From Aureimonas jatrophae (GTDB taxonomy: Bacteria; Pseudomonadota; Alphaproteobacteria; Rhizobiales; Rhizobiaceae): a DNA stretch of 64,000 nucleotides. The translations under genes were made by a program, and so were the position numbers. The stretch lies in contig NZ_FNIT01000003.1 of the NCBI RefSeq assembly GCF_900104035.1, forward strand, positions 248,001-312,000, given 5' to 3'. The notes under the pieces are model-generated. The model saw nothing but the letters and a program-made list of their open reading frames with translations, was not told where the DNA came from and ran no database searches. Below, in pieces: positions 1-9,438 of the stretch. Positions within the stretch are counted from its first letter, which is position 1. Each line of letters opens with the position of its first letter.

Positions 1-506
1 GGCGTCATCGATCGAACGCTATCGCGCGTGCCGAGGATCGGTCGACCGATGATCTGGTTCCGAAAGGCGCACGCTTGGAAATGATCGAAGACGATATCGT
101 CCGGCGTATCCTCAGCCGCTCCGATCTCCTGAAGGATAACCTGCTGCTCGCGCTCGAGCTCCTCGTCGTCGAAACGCGAGTCCAGAAGGATGTCGGACAG
201 GATATCGATCGCGAGCGGAACGTCGTCCTTCATGACGCGTGCATAGTAGGCCGTCGTCTCGACACTGGTCGATGCGTTCAGTTCGCCACCGACATCCTCG
301 ATCTCCTCGGCGATACGCCGAGCGGTTCGCTTTGTCGTTCCCTTGAAGGCCATATGTTCGAGCAGATGCGCAATGCCGTGCTCGCTCTCGGTTTCGTCGC
401 GTGCGCCAGCCTTCACCCAGACACCGAGAGCGGCGCTCTCCAGTTCGGGCATCGTGTCGGTCGCAATCGTCAGTCCATTCGAGAGACGGGTGACCTCGAC
501 GCTCAC
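1..506 (-). CDS. M16 family zinc peptidase (processing-peptidase-like), 3' part outside window
   Basis: N-terminal 168 codons of an M16 (pitrilysin/mitochondrial processing peptidase-like) metallopeptidase; the rest lies beyond base 1. The zinc-binding inverted motif HLLEH is seen at residues 47-51, in the usual N-terminal position, and the flanking family signature (GVWVKAGARDE, then FKGT) is present. The GTG start at 504-506 overlaps the thrC stop (GTGA), so it is translated as the second gene of a thrC operon, the usual Rhizobiales arrangement. Substrate unknown; this branch is commonly a 430-residue cytoplasmic or periplasmic peptidase. Confidence 0.9.
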   Translation of the reverse strand, partial: MSVEVTRLSNGLTIATDTMPELESAALGVWVKAGARDETESEHGIAHLLEHMAFKGTTKRTARRIAEEIEDVGGELNASTSVETTAYYARVMKDDVPLAIDILSDILLDSRFDDEELEREQQVILQEIGAAEDTPDDIVFDHFQACAFRNQIIGRPILGTRDSVRSMT

Positions 507-1912
507 GCGGCAGCCCCAAGGCGCACCGCACGGGACCGGCTTCGAATGAAGTCCTGCACATGAGCGACGTCGTTCGCGACCGTCTCAAACTGCTCGGGCC
601 GCTCCATCAGATCGGTATGGTTGGTCGGCAGAGGCGGATGGATGCCACAGGCCTTCTCGACCGAAGCCGGAAATTTCGCCGGATGCGCCGTCCCGAGCGT
701 GATCATGGGTTCCAAGCCTAGTCGCGCTTCGGCGACGCCGACCCCCACCGCAGTATGGGGATCCAGGAGATAGGACGTGGACTCCAAGGTCCGCCTGATG
801 ACGTCTGCCGTCGCCGCCTCATCGGTGCGTCCGGCATCGAACTCCGCTCGGATCATCTCGATGGCCTCCGGTGGGACCGTAAAGGCGCGCGACTGCTGTA
901 GCGTCTGCATCATTCGGACTACGTTGTCCGCGTCGCGTCCGCCGGCCTCAAACAGGAGACGCTCGAAGTTCGACGAGATCTCGATGTCCATGGACGGCGA
1001 CATCGTGGCTTGAACGCCGTTCATCTCGTAGCGGCCCGTCCGCATCGTACGCTCGAGAATGTCGTTCTCGTTGGTCGCGATGATCAGGCGTTCGATCGGT
1101 AGGCCCATCCGCTTCGCGGCGTACCCGGCGAAGACGTCGCCGAAGTTGCCGGTTGGTACTGTGAACGAGACGGGACGGTCCGGCGCGCCGAGCGTCGCCG
1201 CGCTCGTGAAGTAGTAGACGATCTGGGCCATGATCCGAGCCCAGTTGATCGAGTTCACACCCGACAACGCGGTCTCGGCGCGGAACGACGCGTCGTTGAA
1301 CATCGCCTTCACGATGGCCTGACAGTCGTCGAACGTTCCTTCGACAGCGATGGGATGGACGCTCGCCGATCCGAACGTCGTCATCTGCCGCTGCTGGACC
1401 GGCGATACGCGATCCTTCGGGAAGAGGATGAAGACGTCGCAGCGTTCGGACCCACCGAATGCCGCGATCGCAGCGCCACCGGTATCGCCCGACGTGGCGC
1501 CGACGATCGTTGCGCGCCGCGATCGTTCGCGAAGAACGTGGTCCATGAGCCGTGAGAGCAACTGCATCGCGACGTCTTTGAAGGCGAGCGTCGGACCGTG
1601 GAATAGTTCAAGGACGAAGTGCCGGTCGTCGATCTGAACGAGCGGAGCAACGGCCGGATGGCGGAACGTCGCGTAGGCCTCGTGGATCATCGCACGCAGA
1701 GCGGTCGGAGCGATCTCGTCGCCGACGAAGGGTTTGAGAACCTCGTAGGCCACGTCCGCATAGGGTCGTCCAGCGAAGCCACGTATGGTCTCAGGGGACA
1801 AAACGGGCCAGCTTGCGGGAACGTAGAGTCCACCATCGGTCGCCAAGCCGGCCAGAAGAACGTCGGCGAAACCAAGGGTCGGGGCGTCGCCCCGCGTACT
1901 GACATACTTCAC
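503..1912 (-). CDS. thrC: Threonine synthase
   Basis: Converts O-phosphohomoserine to threonine with PLP, the last step of threonine synthesis. The 469-aa product has the family N-terminus (KYVSTRGDAPTLGFADVLLAGLATDGGLYVP) split over residues 2-32, the PLP-lysine segment GPTLAFKDVA and the glycine-rich phosphate loop SGDTGGAA. I chose the GTG at 1910-1912 because it follows a GAGGGGAG ribosome site and matches the conserved start; an in-frame ATG about 100 bases upstream would add 33 unrelated residues. Overlaps the downstream M16 peptidase gene by 4 bases. Confidence 0.96.
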   Translation of the reverse strand: MKYVSTRGDAPTLGFADVLLAGLATDGGLYVPASWPVLSPETIRGFAGRPYADVAYEVLKPFVGDEIAPTALRAMIHEAYATFRHPAVAPLVQIDDRHFVLELFHGPTLAFKDVAMQLLSRLMDHVLRERSRRATIVGATSGDTGGAAIAAFGGSERCDVFILFPKDRVSPVQQRQMTTFGSASVHPIAVEGTFDDCQAIVKAMFNDASFRAETALSGVNSINWARIMAQIVYYFTSAATLGAPDRPVSFTVPTGNFGDVFAGYAAKRMGLPIERLIIATNENDILERTMRTGRYEMNGVQATMSPSMDIEISSNFERLLFEAGGRDADNVVRMMQTLQQSRAFTVPPEAIEMIRAEFDAGRTDEAATADVIRRTLESTSYLLDPHTAVGVGVAEARLGLEPMITLGTAHPAKFPASVEKACGIHPPLPTNHTDLMERPEQFETVANDVAHVQDFIRSRSRAVRLGAAA

Positions 1913-2058
1913 GGCCACTCCCCTCGGCCCATCGCGGGCCGCGTCGTGCGGGCGGATGATCCCGAAGGCGCGCGGTGGAATTTCGCGGCGCCGGCGGTCG
2001 CCTCGCGGCAAGACGCCTGATATAGACCGGCGCGGTACGGTTAGGGAAGAAGCCTGGG

Positions 2059-2634
2059 ATGCATATGTCTCCGAAGCCCGGCAAGCTGCGCTTCACCGCG
2101 CTGCCGCTCCTCGCTTTGGGCCTTTCGGCCTGCAACACGACAACCGCCCCGCAACCTATCCAGCCGCCTTCCGGCACACCGGCTCAGCAACCGATGACGG
2201 CGAGCGGTACGATTCCGGATTACTGCCCGCAGGTCTCGTTGCGCGAGGGAACGGCGACGCTCCGCAAAGGAGAGGGAGAGGCGCTTCAATACGTCGCCTC
2301 GATCACGTCCAATAGCCGCTCTTGCCGCGTGCGGGACGGCGAGTTCTACATGGAAGTCGGTATCACGGGACGGATCGTGCCTGGACCTGCGGCCAAGGCC
2401 GGCAACGTTACCCTACCGGTCCGCGTTGCGATCGTGAATGCCGGTTCGGTTGCCTATAGCGAACTCGGGCAGCAGGGCGTACGGATCGATCCGGCCGGTG
2501 GACCCGTGGACTTTACCTACGTCGACCGGAACATTCGCATTCCGCTACCTCAAGGGCGAACGCTTACCGTCTACGTCGGCTTTGATGAAGGCGCCCCTGC
2601 GACTGCGAAGCGGACCGCGAGTGCGCGACCCTGA
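2059..2634 (+). CDS. Hypothetical lipoprotein
   Basis: A 191-aa protein with a signal peptide ending in the lipobox LSAC (lipidated Cys25), then a Thr/Pro/Gln-rich linker to about residue 50 and a compact beta-rich domain (about 55-180) containing two further cysteines (CPQ and SCRVRDG). No function recognised beyond an envelope lipoprotein; small Rhizobiales lipoproteins of this type are common. A GGGAAGAAG ribosome site precedes ATG 2059; a second in-frame ATG lies at 2065. It converges on the HAD gene with only 4 bases between the stop codons. Confidence 0.75.
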   Translation: MHMSPKPGKLRFTALPLLALGLSACNTTTAPQPIQPPSGTPAQQPMTASGTIPDYCPQVSLREGTATLRKGEGEALQYVASITSNSRSCRVRDGEFYMEVGITGRIVPGPAAKAGNVTLPVRVAIVNAGSVAYSELGQQGVRIDPAGGPVDFTYVDRNIRIPLPQGRTLTVYVGFDEGAPATAKRTASARP

Positions 2635-2640
2635 CGGGTC
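2627..2640. terminator. Short hairpin over two converging stop codons
   Basis: GACCC-TGAC-GGGTC is a perfect 5-bp stem with a 4-base loop that spans the lipoprotein stop and reaches the HAD gene stop. There is no T-run, so it may be a weak bidirectional terminator or chance. Confidence 0.25.
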
Positions 2641-3322
2641 AGACGTTCTCCCATCCCGCAAACGCATCAACGACGCCAGGGACGTCGACGAGGCGCCGAA
2701 TGACGGTCTCGGCGCCCGCCTCAGTCAGGGCGTCGGCATGGCCGGGGTAGGTGTGTGAACCACCCACGAAGCCAACGACCCGGCAACCGGCTGCGGCAGC
2801 CGCGGCGACGCCGTGGACGGAATCCTCAAGCACCAGCGTCTCGCGGGGAGCGGTTTCGAACTGCTCGCAACCGAAGAGATAGACGTCGGGCGCCGGCTTC
2901 GTACGCTTGGTTCCGACTTCGCCCGCAGCGAAGACGTATGGGCGGAAGCGATCCCATAACTTGGTACGCTCGAGGACGATCCGCAGGCGGTCAGTCGACG
3001 AATTCGAGCAGATCGCGCGCGGTAGCTCGAGTTTATCGAGCATCTCGTGCACGCCTGGAATCGCCTCGACCTCGGCGCGCAAACGGTCATCGAGCTCCCG
3101 GCGCTGGCGTTCGCGGTAGTCGTCGGGGAAGCGCAGCCCGTGCTCGGCCGTCAGCAACTCCATGATGCGCTCCTGCGTCAGGCCGGAGAAACGAACGCTG
3201 ATCTCTTCGGGATCGATCTCGTAGCCGAGTTCCTTGAGGAGCGCGGCGTCCGTGCGGGACGCGACGATCTCGGAATCTACCAGAACGCCGTCGCAATCAA
3301 AGAGGACGAGAGAAAGAGGCAT
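2639..3322 (-). CDS. HAD-superfamily phosphatase (subfamily IA, phosphoglycolate/hexose-phosphate type)
   Basis: A 227-aa haloacid-dehalogenase-fold hydrolase. Motif I, DCDGVLVDSE, is at residues 9-18 with the nucleophilic and acid aspartates; motif II Ser/Thr is in ICSNSS, motif III Lys in KPAPDVYLFG and motif IV in VLEDSVHGV. The helical cap between residues 18 and 90 is of class C1. Closest in style to YieH/beta-phosphoglucomutase-like phosphatases; the substrate cannot be told from sequence. It sits immediately upstream of, and divergent from, ccrM, a position typical of Rhizobiales. Confidence 0.9.
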   Translation of the reverse strand: MPLSLVLFDCDGVLVDSEIVASRTDAALLKELGYEIDPEEISVRFSGLTQERIMELLTAEHGLRFPDDYRERQRRELDDRLRAEVEAIPGVHEMLDKLELPRAICSNSSTDRLRIVLERTKLWDRFRPYVFAAGEVGTKRTKPAPDVYLFGCEQFETAPRETLVLEDSVHGVAAAAAAGCRVVGFVGGSHTYPGHADALTEAGAETVIRRLVDVPGVVDAFAGWENV

Positions 3323-3421
3323 GCGGCGCTGTCCAGGTGATGTCGAACGTATGCGCGGCGCCTAGCACGAGGTGTGGCATGGCGCCAACGATTGGAGAAC
3401 GCCCGCCCAACTTCATGGCTC

Positions 3422-4621
<1,200 letters not shown>

Positions 4622-4901
4622 AGGCTGGCCGCGAACACACCTATCTTGCGGTTGCCTAGATTTTTCAGCACCGCGCCGGGTCGACCGAGGCTTTTGCAAA
4701 CTCAAGCCAATCGATCCGTTCGTCCTGGGTGCCAAAACACGCCGGAGGCGACGGCGTGCCTCCGGTCGGATGGGTAACGTTCCTGACGGACGTGGTTGGT
4801 CATCTTTCGCCGGTGCGGAGCGTTGTCCTGTACCGAGCGGCGGTGAGCGCACTGCTTTCTCGAAAAACTGCAATCGAGATTGGGGTCGTGAAGGGCAACG
4901 T
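4622..4901. other. Convergent intergenic region ccrM/mutY
   Basis: No convincing gene. It contains a strong hairpin (4742-4765) and otherwise nothing recognised on either strand. Confidence 0.6.
4734..4765 (-). terminator. Terminator-like hairpin downstream of mutY
   Basis: Perfect 8-bp inverted repeat CCGGAGGC (4742-4749) and GCCTCCGG (4758-4765) with an 8-base loop. Read on the minus strand it is followed by GTGTTTTGG, a short T-run, which suits mutY transcription about 140 bases past its stop. Confidence 0.45.
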
Positions 4902-6062
4902 TTACGATCGAGGACCCCGGATCGCGGATAACTCGGGAAACGCTGCGGCGATGACCGACCGCATCAGCGTCGGAAGAGCTTCCTGATCGATGCTCTCGGC
5001 GGGCGCCCACCAGCCATCGTCGTCATCGATATAGTCGATGTCGGCCCGAAAGACCTCGAGCTGGAGGTCGAAATGCGTGAAGCCGTGTTGAACGGTTCCG
5101 GCCGCACTCCAATCGGCATCGAACGGAGCAGCCTCGATCCCCAGCTGACCGTCGCTGCGGGAAGACCAGCCGGTCGTCGGCGGCTCCGCCATGCCGCCGA
5201 GCATACCTTGGTTCGGTCGTCGACGAAGCCACACCGCCCCATCGCTTCGCCGTCGGGCCACGAAGGCCGCGCCCCGTCGAAACGGTTTGGCCTTCTTCGC
5301 GAGCTTATGGGGAAACTCCTCCTGCCGTCCGGTCGCTCTGGCTTTGCAGGCCAATGCGAGCGGACATAGAACGCAGGCCGGGCGGCGCGGCGTGCAGATC
5401 GTCGCCCCCAGATCCATCATGGCCTGCGCGAAGTCCCCGGGACGCCGCGAGAGCGTCATGCGCTCTACCTCTAGACGTATCTCGCGCCGAGCGCTCGGAA
5501 GCGGCGTCTCGATCAAACAAAGGCGTGTCGTAACGCGTTCGATGTTGCCGTCGACCACGGCGGCCGGCTCGTCGAACGCAATGGCGGCGATCGCCGCGGA
5601 TGTGTAGGCGCCAACGCCGGGAAGGGCCTGCAAACCTTCTGCCGTCTCCGGAAACCGCCCATTGTGGCTGCGCGTCACAGTGCGGGCGCAGGCCAGGAGG
5701 TTGCGCGCGCGCGCATAATAACCGAGCCCGGCCCATGCGCTCATGACCTCGGCATCCTCGGCAGCCGCAAGGTCTTCGACGCGCGGCCAGCGTTCCGTAA
5801 AGCGGCGGAAGTAGTCTTTGACGGCCGCTACGGTCGTCTGCTGCAACATCACTTCCGATAGCCAGACCCGGTATGGATCAGGCCTGACCCCAGCCCGGCG
5901 ATGGGCAGGAGACACGCGCCAAGGTAGTTCGCGAGCATGGCGATCGTACCATTCGAGAAGGGCCGTCGATATCTCGCCGCCTTGACTTGGCTCCGGACGG
6001 CGTTCATCCGACGCGTCGAGCGGGACCTCCGGTTCCTGTACCGGGATCGTGCCTTTGCGCAT
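4902..6062 (-). CDS. mutY: A/G-specific adenine DNA glycosylase MutY
   Basis: Removes adenine mispaired with 8-oxoguanine. Residues about 30-250 form the HhH-GPD domain with the catalytic Glu region VMLQQTTVAAVKDYF, the hairpin LPGVGAYTSAAIAAIAF with catalytic Asp in AVVDGNIERV, and the [4Fe-4S] cysteines CTPRRPACVLCPLALAC. A C-terminal Nudix-like 8-oxoG recognition domain follows. ATG 6062 gives 386 aa and has AAGAAG upstream; ATG 6077 is an alternative. Either start lies inside the divergent GT25 gene that begins at 6049, so the two 5' ends overlap by 14-29 bases. Confidence 0.95.
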   Translation of the reverse strand: MRKGTIPVQEPEVPLDASDERRPEPSQGGEISTALLEWYDRHARELPWRVSPAHRRAGVRPDPYRVWLSEVMLQQTTVAAVKDYFRRFTERWPRVEDLAAAEDAEVMSAWAGLGYYARARNLLACARTVTRSHNGRFPETAEGLQALPGVGAYTSAAIAAIAFDEPAAVVDGNIERVTTRLCLIETPLPSARREIRLEVERMTLSRRPGDFAQAMMDLGATICTPRRPACVLCPLALACKARATGRQEEFPHKLAKKAKPFRRGAAFVARRRSDGAVWLRRRPNQGMLGGMAEPPTTGWSSRSDGQLGIEAAPFDADWSAAGTVQHGFTHFDLQLEVFRADIDYIDDDDGWWAPAESIDQEALPTLMRSVIAAAFPELSAIRGPRS

Positions 6063-6792
6063 CAGCTTCTTCGTCATCAATCTGGATCGTTCGCCCGAGC
6101 GGCTGGGCCACATGTACGAGCAGGCCGCACAGTTGGGCATCGAACTGATAAGGGTGCCGGCTCTGGATGGAAAGAGCGTCCCGCCTGCGGAACGTTCGGT
6201 GCTTGACCTGCCAGCCTTCCTGCGTTGGCACGGCAAACAGCCACTCCCCGGTGAATACGGCTGCTACGTCAGTCATCTTGCCGCATTGGATACGCTGGCC
6301 AATACGGAATGCGACGCAGGCGTCATCTTCGAAGACGATATCGTGCTTCGGACGGAGCTCGGGGAAGTCCTTCAGGGGCTTCTGGCTCGTGATGACTGGG
6401 ACGTCGTACGCTTCGCTCATCATCGCAAGGTCCGCCATCGTCCTGTCCGGAACCTGCCGAGGGGGCGACGCCTCATCCGGCCCTTGTTCGGTCCGAGCGG
6501 CAGTGCCGCGGGCTATATCGTTCGACAGAACGCCGCAGCGCGCTTGCGCGATGCCCTGACGCCGATGCGTCTCCCATACGATGTCGCACTCGAACGGGGA
6601 TGGGCGACTGGACTACGGACCTTGGATATTCGTCCCGACTTGGTCGGCTTCTCGGATCATTCGAAGGCAAGCCTGACGCGTGACGGACAACGCTACGCTT
6701 CCATGAAGCTTCCCACGCTTCGTCGCTGGACAACCCTGGTCTTCCGCACGAACGAGATCGTGCGCCGCTGGCTTGCGGGAATGCGATCTTGA
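6049..6792 (+). CDS. Glycosyltransferase family 25 (LPS biosynthesis type)
   Basis: A 247-aa cytoplasmic transferase expected to add a sugar during LPS or surface-glycan assembly. It opens with the GT25 signature ISFFVINLDRSPERL, followed by a GEYGCYVSHLAAL block and the DxD-type segment IFEDDIVL near residue 100 that binds nucleotide sugar and metal. The GTG start at 6049 lies inside the 5' end of mutY on the other strand. The stop overlaps the TTG start of the next gene (TTGA), so it forms a two-gene unit with the O-antigen-ligase-like gene. The unit separates mutY from the DUF721-dsbA genes that often directly follow mutY in relatives. Confidence 0.88.
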   Translation: MPLRISFFVINLDRSPERLGHMYEQAAQLGIELIRVPALDGKSVPPAERSVLDLPAFLRWHGKQPLPGEYGCYVSHLAALDTLANTECDAGVIFEDDIVLRTELGEVLQGLLARDDWDVVRFAHHRKVRHRPVRNLPRGRRLIRPLFGPSGSAAGYIVRQNAAARLRDALTPMRLPYDVALERGWATGLRTLDIRPDLVGFSDHSKASLTRDGQRYASMKLPTLRRWTTLVFRTNEIVRRWLAGMRS

Positions 6793-8012
6793 GTGCGGGG
6801 CGGAAATTGACGGTTCGCCGTGTTCTGCTGGCACGCCGCCGCGTCGATCCGTGGATCCTGGTCGGGTCGATGGTTGGTCTCGGTCTGCTGCTGTCGATCG
6901 GCAAGGTCGGTTTTGCGTTTTTCGCCGCCTGCGGCATCTATCTTGCGCTTGTCAGACCGCGCTCATGGCGCGCAGCACCCCCTGCCTTTACGATCTCCAT
7001 CCTCGCGTGGGCTAGCTGGCAAATTGGTCTCAGTCTCTTGCGAGGCGAGCCGATCGCCGGGAACCGAACCCTATCCTATGCCGGTATCGAGCTGGCGGTC
7101 GCATTCCTCCCAATGGGTCTCGCTTTGGTGCGCGACCCCATCGGCGCATTGGCGAACGGTGCGCGGATCGGCCTCGCATGTCTTGCGGTCGTCGCGCCAG
7201 TGGCTTTCCTGGCTGGTGAGGACCGTGTGGGGCTCGGTGGAAACGAAGCGATTTTCGCTTTCGTCATCGGTGTCGTCGCCCTGGCTGCGCGTCTTACGGT
7301 CCGAGATCCAAAGCGATGGCTGCCAAACGCGCGCTGGTGGTCCTATCTTGTCGTCGTGCCGGTTCTCCTCAGCGGAACGCGAGCCGCCTTCGTCATCGTC
7401 CTCTTGGTCATGGCAGCGGACGCGATCAGTCTTGCGCGAGGGCGCAGACCGATATGGCTAAGGGGGGCGCGAGGAATTCTAGGCGCCACGATCCTGACGC
7501 TGAGCCTTGGCATCACGGCAGCGCTGATCGTCGAAAACCGGATCAGTGCCGGCATCGACGAGTATCAGACCTTCGAGCGAACCGGTGTCGCGGCCGGATC
7601 GGTTGATACGCGGATCGTCATGTGGTCGGCTGGCTGGCAGGTACTGCGCGAACACCCTCTGCTGGGAGTCGGCGGAACGCACCGAATGGAAGCGGCAGGC
7701 CAGAAGGCGGGTCGCAACGGCTTCATGGTGACGTACTACCAGCATCTTCACAACGTCTTCCTCGATGAGGCCCTGTCGAGCGGACTCATCAGCGTCGCAT
7801 TTCAGATCGCCACCTTTGCCGCCTTTCTCACGACGTTCTGGCGGGCGCCGTCCCGTCCGAGATTGCAATCGACGGCTGTGCTTCTCGTCGTGTTTTTCGC
7901 CATCTTCGGATCATTCCATGGGGTCCTCCTCAACGAGTGGACGCTGATCAGTTTGTTCGGTGTCATGTCGTGTATGCTGACGGATGCCAGACGGAAGGCT
8001 TTGAGACGCTGA
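6789..8012 (+). CDS. O-antigen ligase/polymerase-like membrane protein (WaaL/Wzy family)
   Basis: A 407-aa polytopic inner-membrane protein with about 10-11 hydrophobic segments and a large periplasmic loop around residues 260-330 carrying the Wzy_C/WaaL-type signature (VMWSAGWQVLREHPLLGVG, with HLHNVFLDEALSSG after it). This loop holds the catalytic His/Arg of the family. It would ligate or polymerise undecaprenyl-linked glycan. Start TTG 6789 overlaps the GT25 stop; its stop overlaps the next ATG (TGATG). Ligase and polymerase cannot be separated by sequence alone. Confidence 0.85.
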   Translation: MSAGRKLTVRRVLLARRRVDPWILVGSMVGLGLLLSIGKVGFAFFAACGIYLALVRPRSWRAAPPAFTISILAWASWQIGLSLLRGEPIAGNRTLSYAGIELAVAFLPMGLALVRDPIGALANGARIGLACLAVVAPVAFLAGEDRVGLGGNEAIFAFVIGVVALAARLTVRDPKRWLPNARWWSYLVVVPVLLSGTRAAFVIVLLVMAADAISLARGRRPIWLRGARGILGATILTLSLGITAALIVENRISAGIDEYQTFERTGVAAGSVDTRIVMWSAGWQVLREHPLLGVGGTHRMEAAGQKAGRNGFMVTYYQHLHNVFLDEALSSGLISVAFQIATFAAFLTTFWRAPSRPRLQSTAVLLVVFFAIFGSFHGVLLNEWTLISLFGVMSCMLTDARRKALRR

Positions 8013-8539
8013 TGAAGGACGATGAGACGCCGCGCGTTCGGCGTGGAGCAAGGCCCCTGGGTGATCTGATCGCGGCCTTGGTCGACCCGATCGTCGCGAA
8101 GAAAGCAGGGATGACGGCTGCCCTTATCCAGTCCTGGCCGGAGATCGCCGGAGTTCGCCTGCAGGAAGGTTGCCGTCCAGAAAAGCTGGTCTGGCCCGCC
8201 CGTCGCGCGGACGGTACGACCGCGGAGCCTGCGACCCTGGTGGTCGCTTGCGAAGGAGCCTTCGTCCTGCGTTTGCAGCACGAGACGCACGAGGTTCTCG
8301 CTCGTGTGAACGCGTTCTTCGGCTACCCAGCCGTCACCAAACTGCGCATCGTTCAGAAGCCGATCCTGCGGATACGGGCGAACCGCAAGCTGCCTCGCGT
8401 TCCGCTCAACGGGGCGCAACGTCGTGGTATCGCCGAAGCGACGGCACGCATCGAGAGTCCCAGGCTGCGTTCGGCACTGGAACGGTATGGAGAAGCCGTG
8501 CTCGGACGCAACGCGGCCAACCGGAACACGCAAACCTGA
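8012..8539 (+). CDS. DUF721 (DciA-like) protein
   Basis: A 175-aa protein whose central part (about 20-130) is a DUF721 domain: a PLGDLIAALVDPIVAKKAG helix, then WPEIAGVRL, then an exposed beta-hairpin region (EPATLVVACEGAFVLRLQHE). DUF721 proteins include DciA, the ancestral helicase loader; in alphaproteobacteria the role is less direct. ATG 8012 overlaps the previous stop by one base. The C-terminal 50 residues are basic and probably disordered. It usually lies between mutY and the DsbA-like gene, as here once the glycan pair is set aside. Confidence 0.82.
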   Translation: MKDDETPRVRRGARPLGDLIAALVDPIVAKKAGMTAALIQSWPEIAGVRLQEGCRPEKLVWPARRADGTTAEPATLVVACEGAFVLRLQHETHEVLARVNAFFGYPAVTKLRIVQKPILRIRANRKLPRVPLNGAQRRGIAEATARIESPRLRSALERYGEAVLGRNAANRNTQT

Positions 8540-8641
8540 ACGGTCCGCCCGTTACGCTTCGTCCATGTGCGACGCGCGGCGTTGGAATCGTCGCAATCAT
8601 CGATTAGGTCGAAATCGTTCGAACCCGATCAGGAAGGCTCC

Positions 8642-9322
8642 ATGTTCAGCATGTTCCGAAATACTGTGTCCGGCGCGGCTGCCGGAGCCGTGCTGCTTGC
8701 GCTGGGATCGACCGTTGCATGGGGCCAGACCGCACCTGCGCCGGCTTCGACGGTCGAAGCGCCGGCACCAGAGGGGACCGCGGACGTCGCCAAGCTTCTG
8801 GCGCCTCAGGCGCTGCCGGACGTCGTGCTCGGAGATCCGGACGCGAAGGTCACGATCATCGAATACGCCTCGATGACCTGCAGTCACTGCCGGGACTTCC
8901 ACGCTGAAACTTGGCCGACCATCAAGCGCGATTACGTCGATACCGGGAAGGCGAAGTTCATTCTCCGCGAGTTTCCCTTCGACCCACGAGCTCTGGCTGC
9001 CTTCATGCTTGCGCGATGTGCTGGCGACGACAAGCGGACCGCAATGGTCGACGTTCTGTTCGATCAGCAACGTGAATGGGCTGGCGCGGAGAACGCGTCC
9101 GTCGCCCTCCTGAAAATCGCACAGCTGTCCGGAATGTCGCAGGACCAGTTCAAGGCTTGTCTGTCGAATTCCGAACTTCAGGGTAAGGTCGTGGCCGTAC
9201 AAGCTGCCGGCCAGAGCGACTTTGGCGTCAGCGCAACGCCAACGTTCTTCGTCAACGGCGACAAGTATGCCGGAGCGCTGTCGGCCGAGCAGATGGCAGC
9301 GGTCATCGAGAAGCACCTTTGA
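8642..9322 (+). CDS. DsbA-family thiol:disulfide oxidoreductase, periplasmic
   Basis: A 226-aa exported thioredoxin-fold protein. The signal peptide runs to about residue 29 (ending WGQ), followed by a Pro/Ala-rich linker. The active site CSHC is at Cys80-Cys83 in MTCSHCRDFH, and the cis-Pro segment is GVSATPTFFVNGDKY. This places it with the DsbA/BdbD-like proteins that form or shuffle disulfides in secreted proteins. ATG 8642 follows AGGAAGG. A rho-independent terminator overlaps its stop codon. Confidence 0.92.
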   Translation: MFSMFRNTVSGAAAGAVLLALGSTVAWGQTAPAPASTVEAPAPEGTADVAKLLAPQALPDVVLGDPDAKVTIIEYASMTCSHCRDFHAETWPTIKRDYVDTGKAKFILREFPFDPRALAAFMLARCAGDDKRTAMVDVLFDQQREWAGAENASVALLKIAQLSGMSQDQFKACLSNSELQGKVVAVQAAGQSDFGVSATPTFFVNGDKYAGALSAEQMAAVIEKHL

Positions 9323-9342
9323 GCGCGGCAGAAGCGCTTTTT
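9322..9342 (+). terminator. Rho-independent terminator after the dsbA-like gene
   Basis: AGCGC (9322-9326), a 7-base loop, GCGCT (9334-9338), then five T residues (9338-9342). The stem begins at the last base of the stop codon. Confidence 0.65.
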
Positions 9343-9438
9343 GGCACTGCAACAATTGGCGTGGCGTCGATGATCGCCTAGAAACGTCGTGGCTAGCGGC
9401 GCATCGGCGTCGCGGCTACCGTTTCCGATCGAACATCG

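Noticed and set aside
4729-4986. An 85-codon frame between ccrM and mutY
   Set aside because: No ribosome site, contains the hairpin at 4742-4765 and overlaps the mutY end; product unrecognised.
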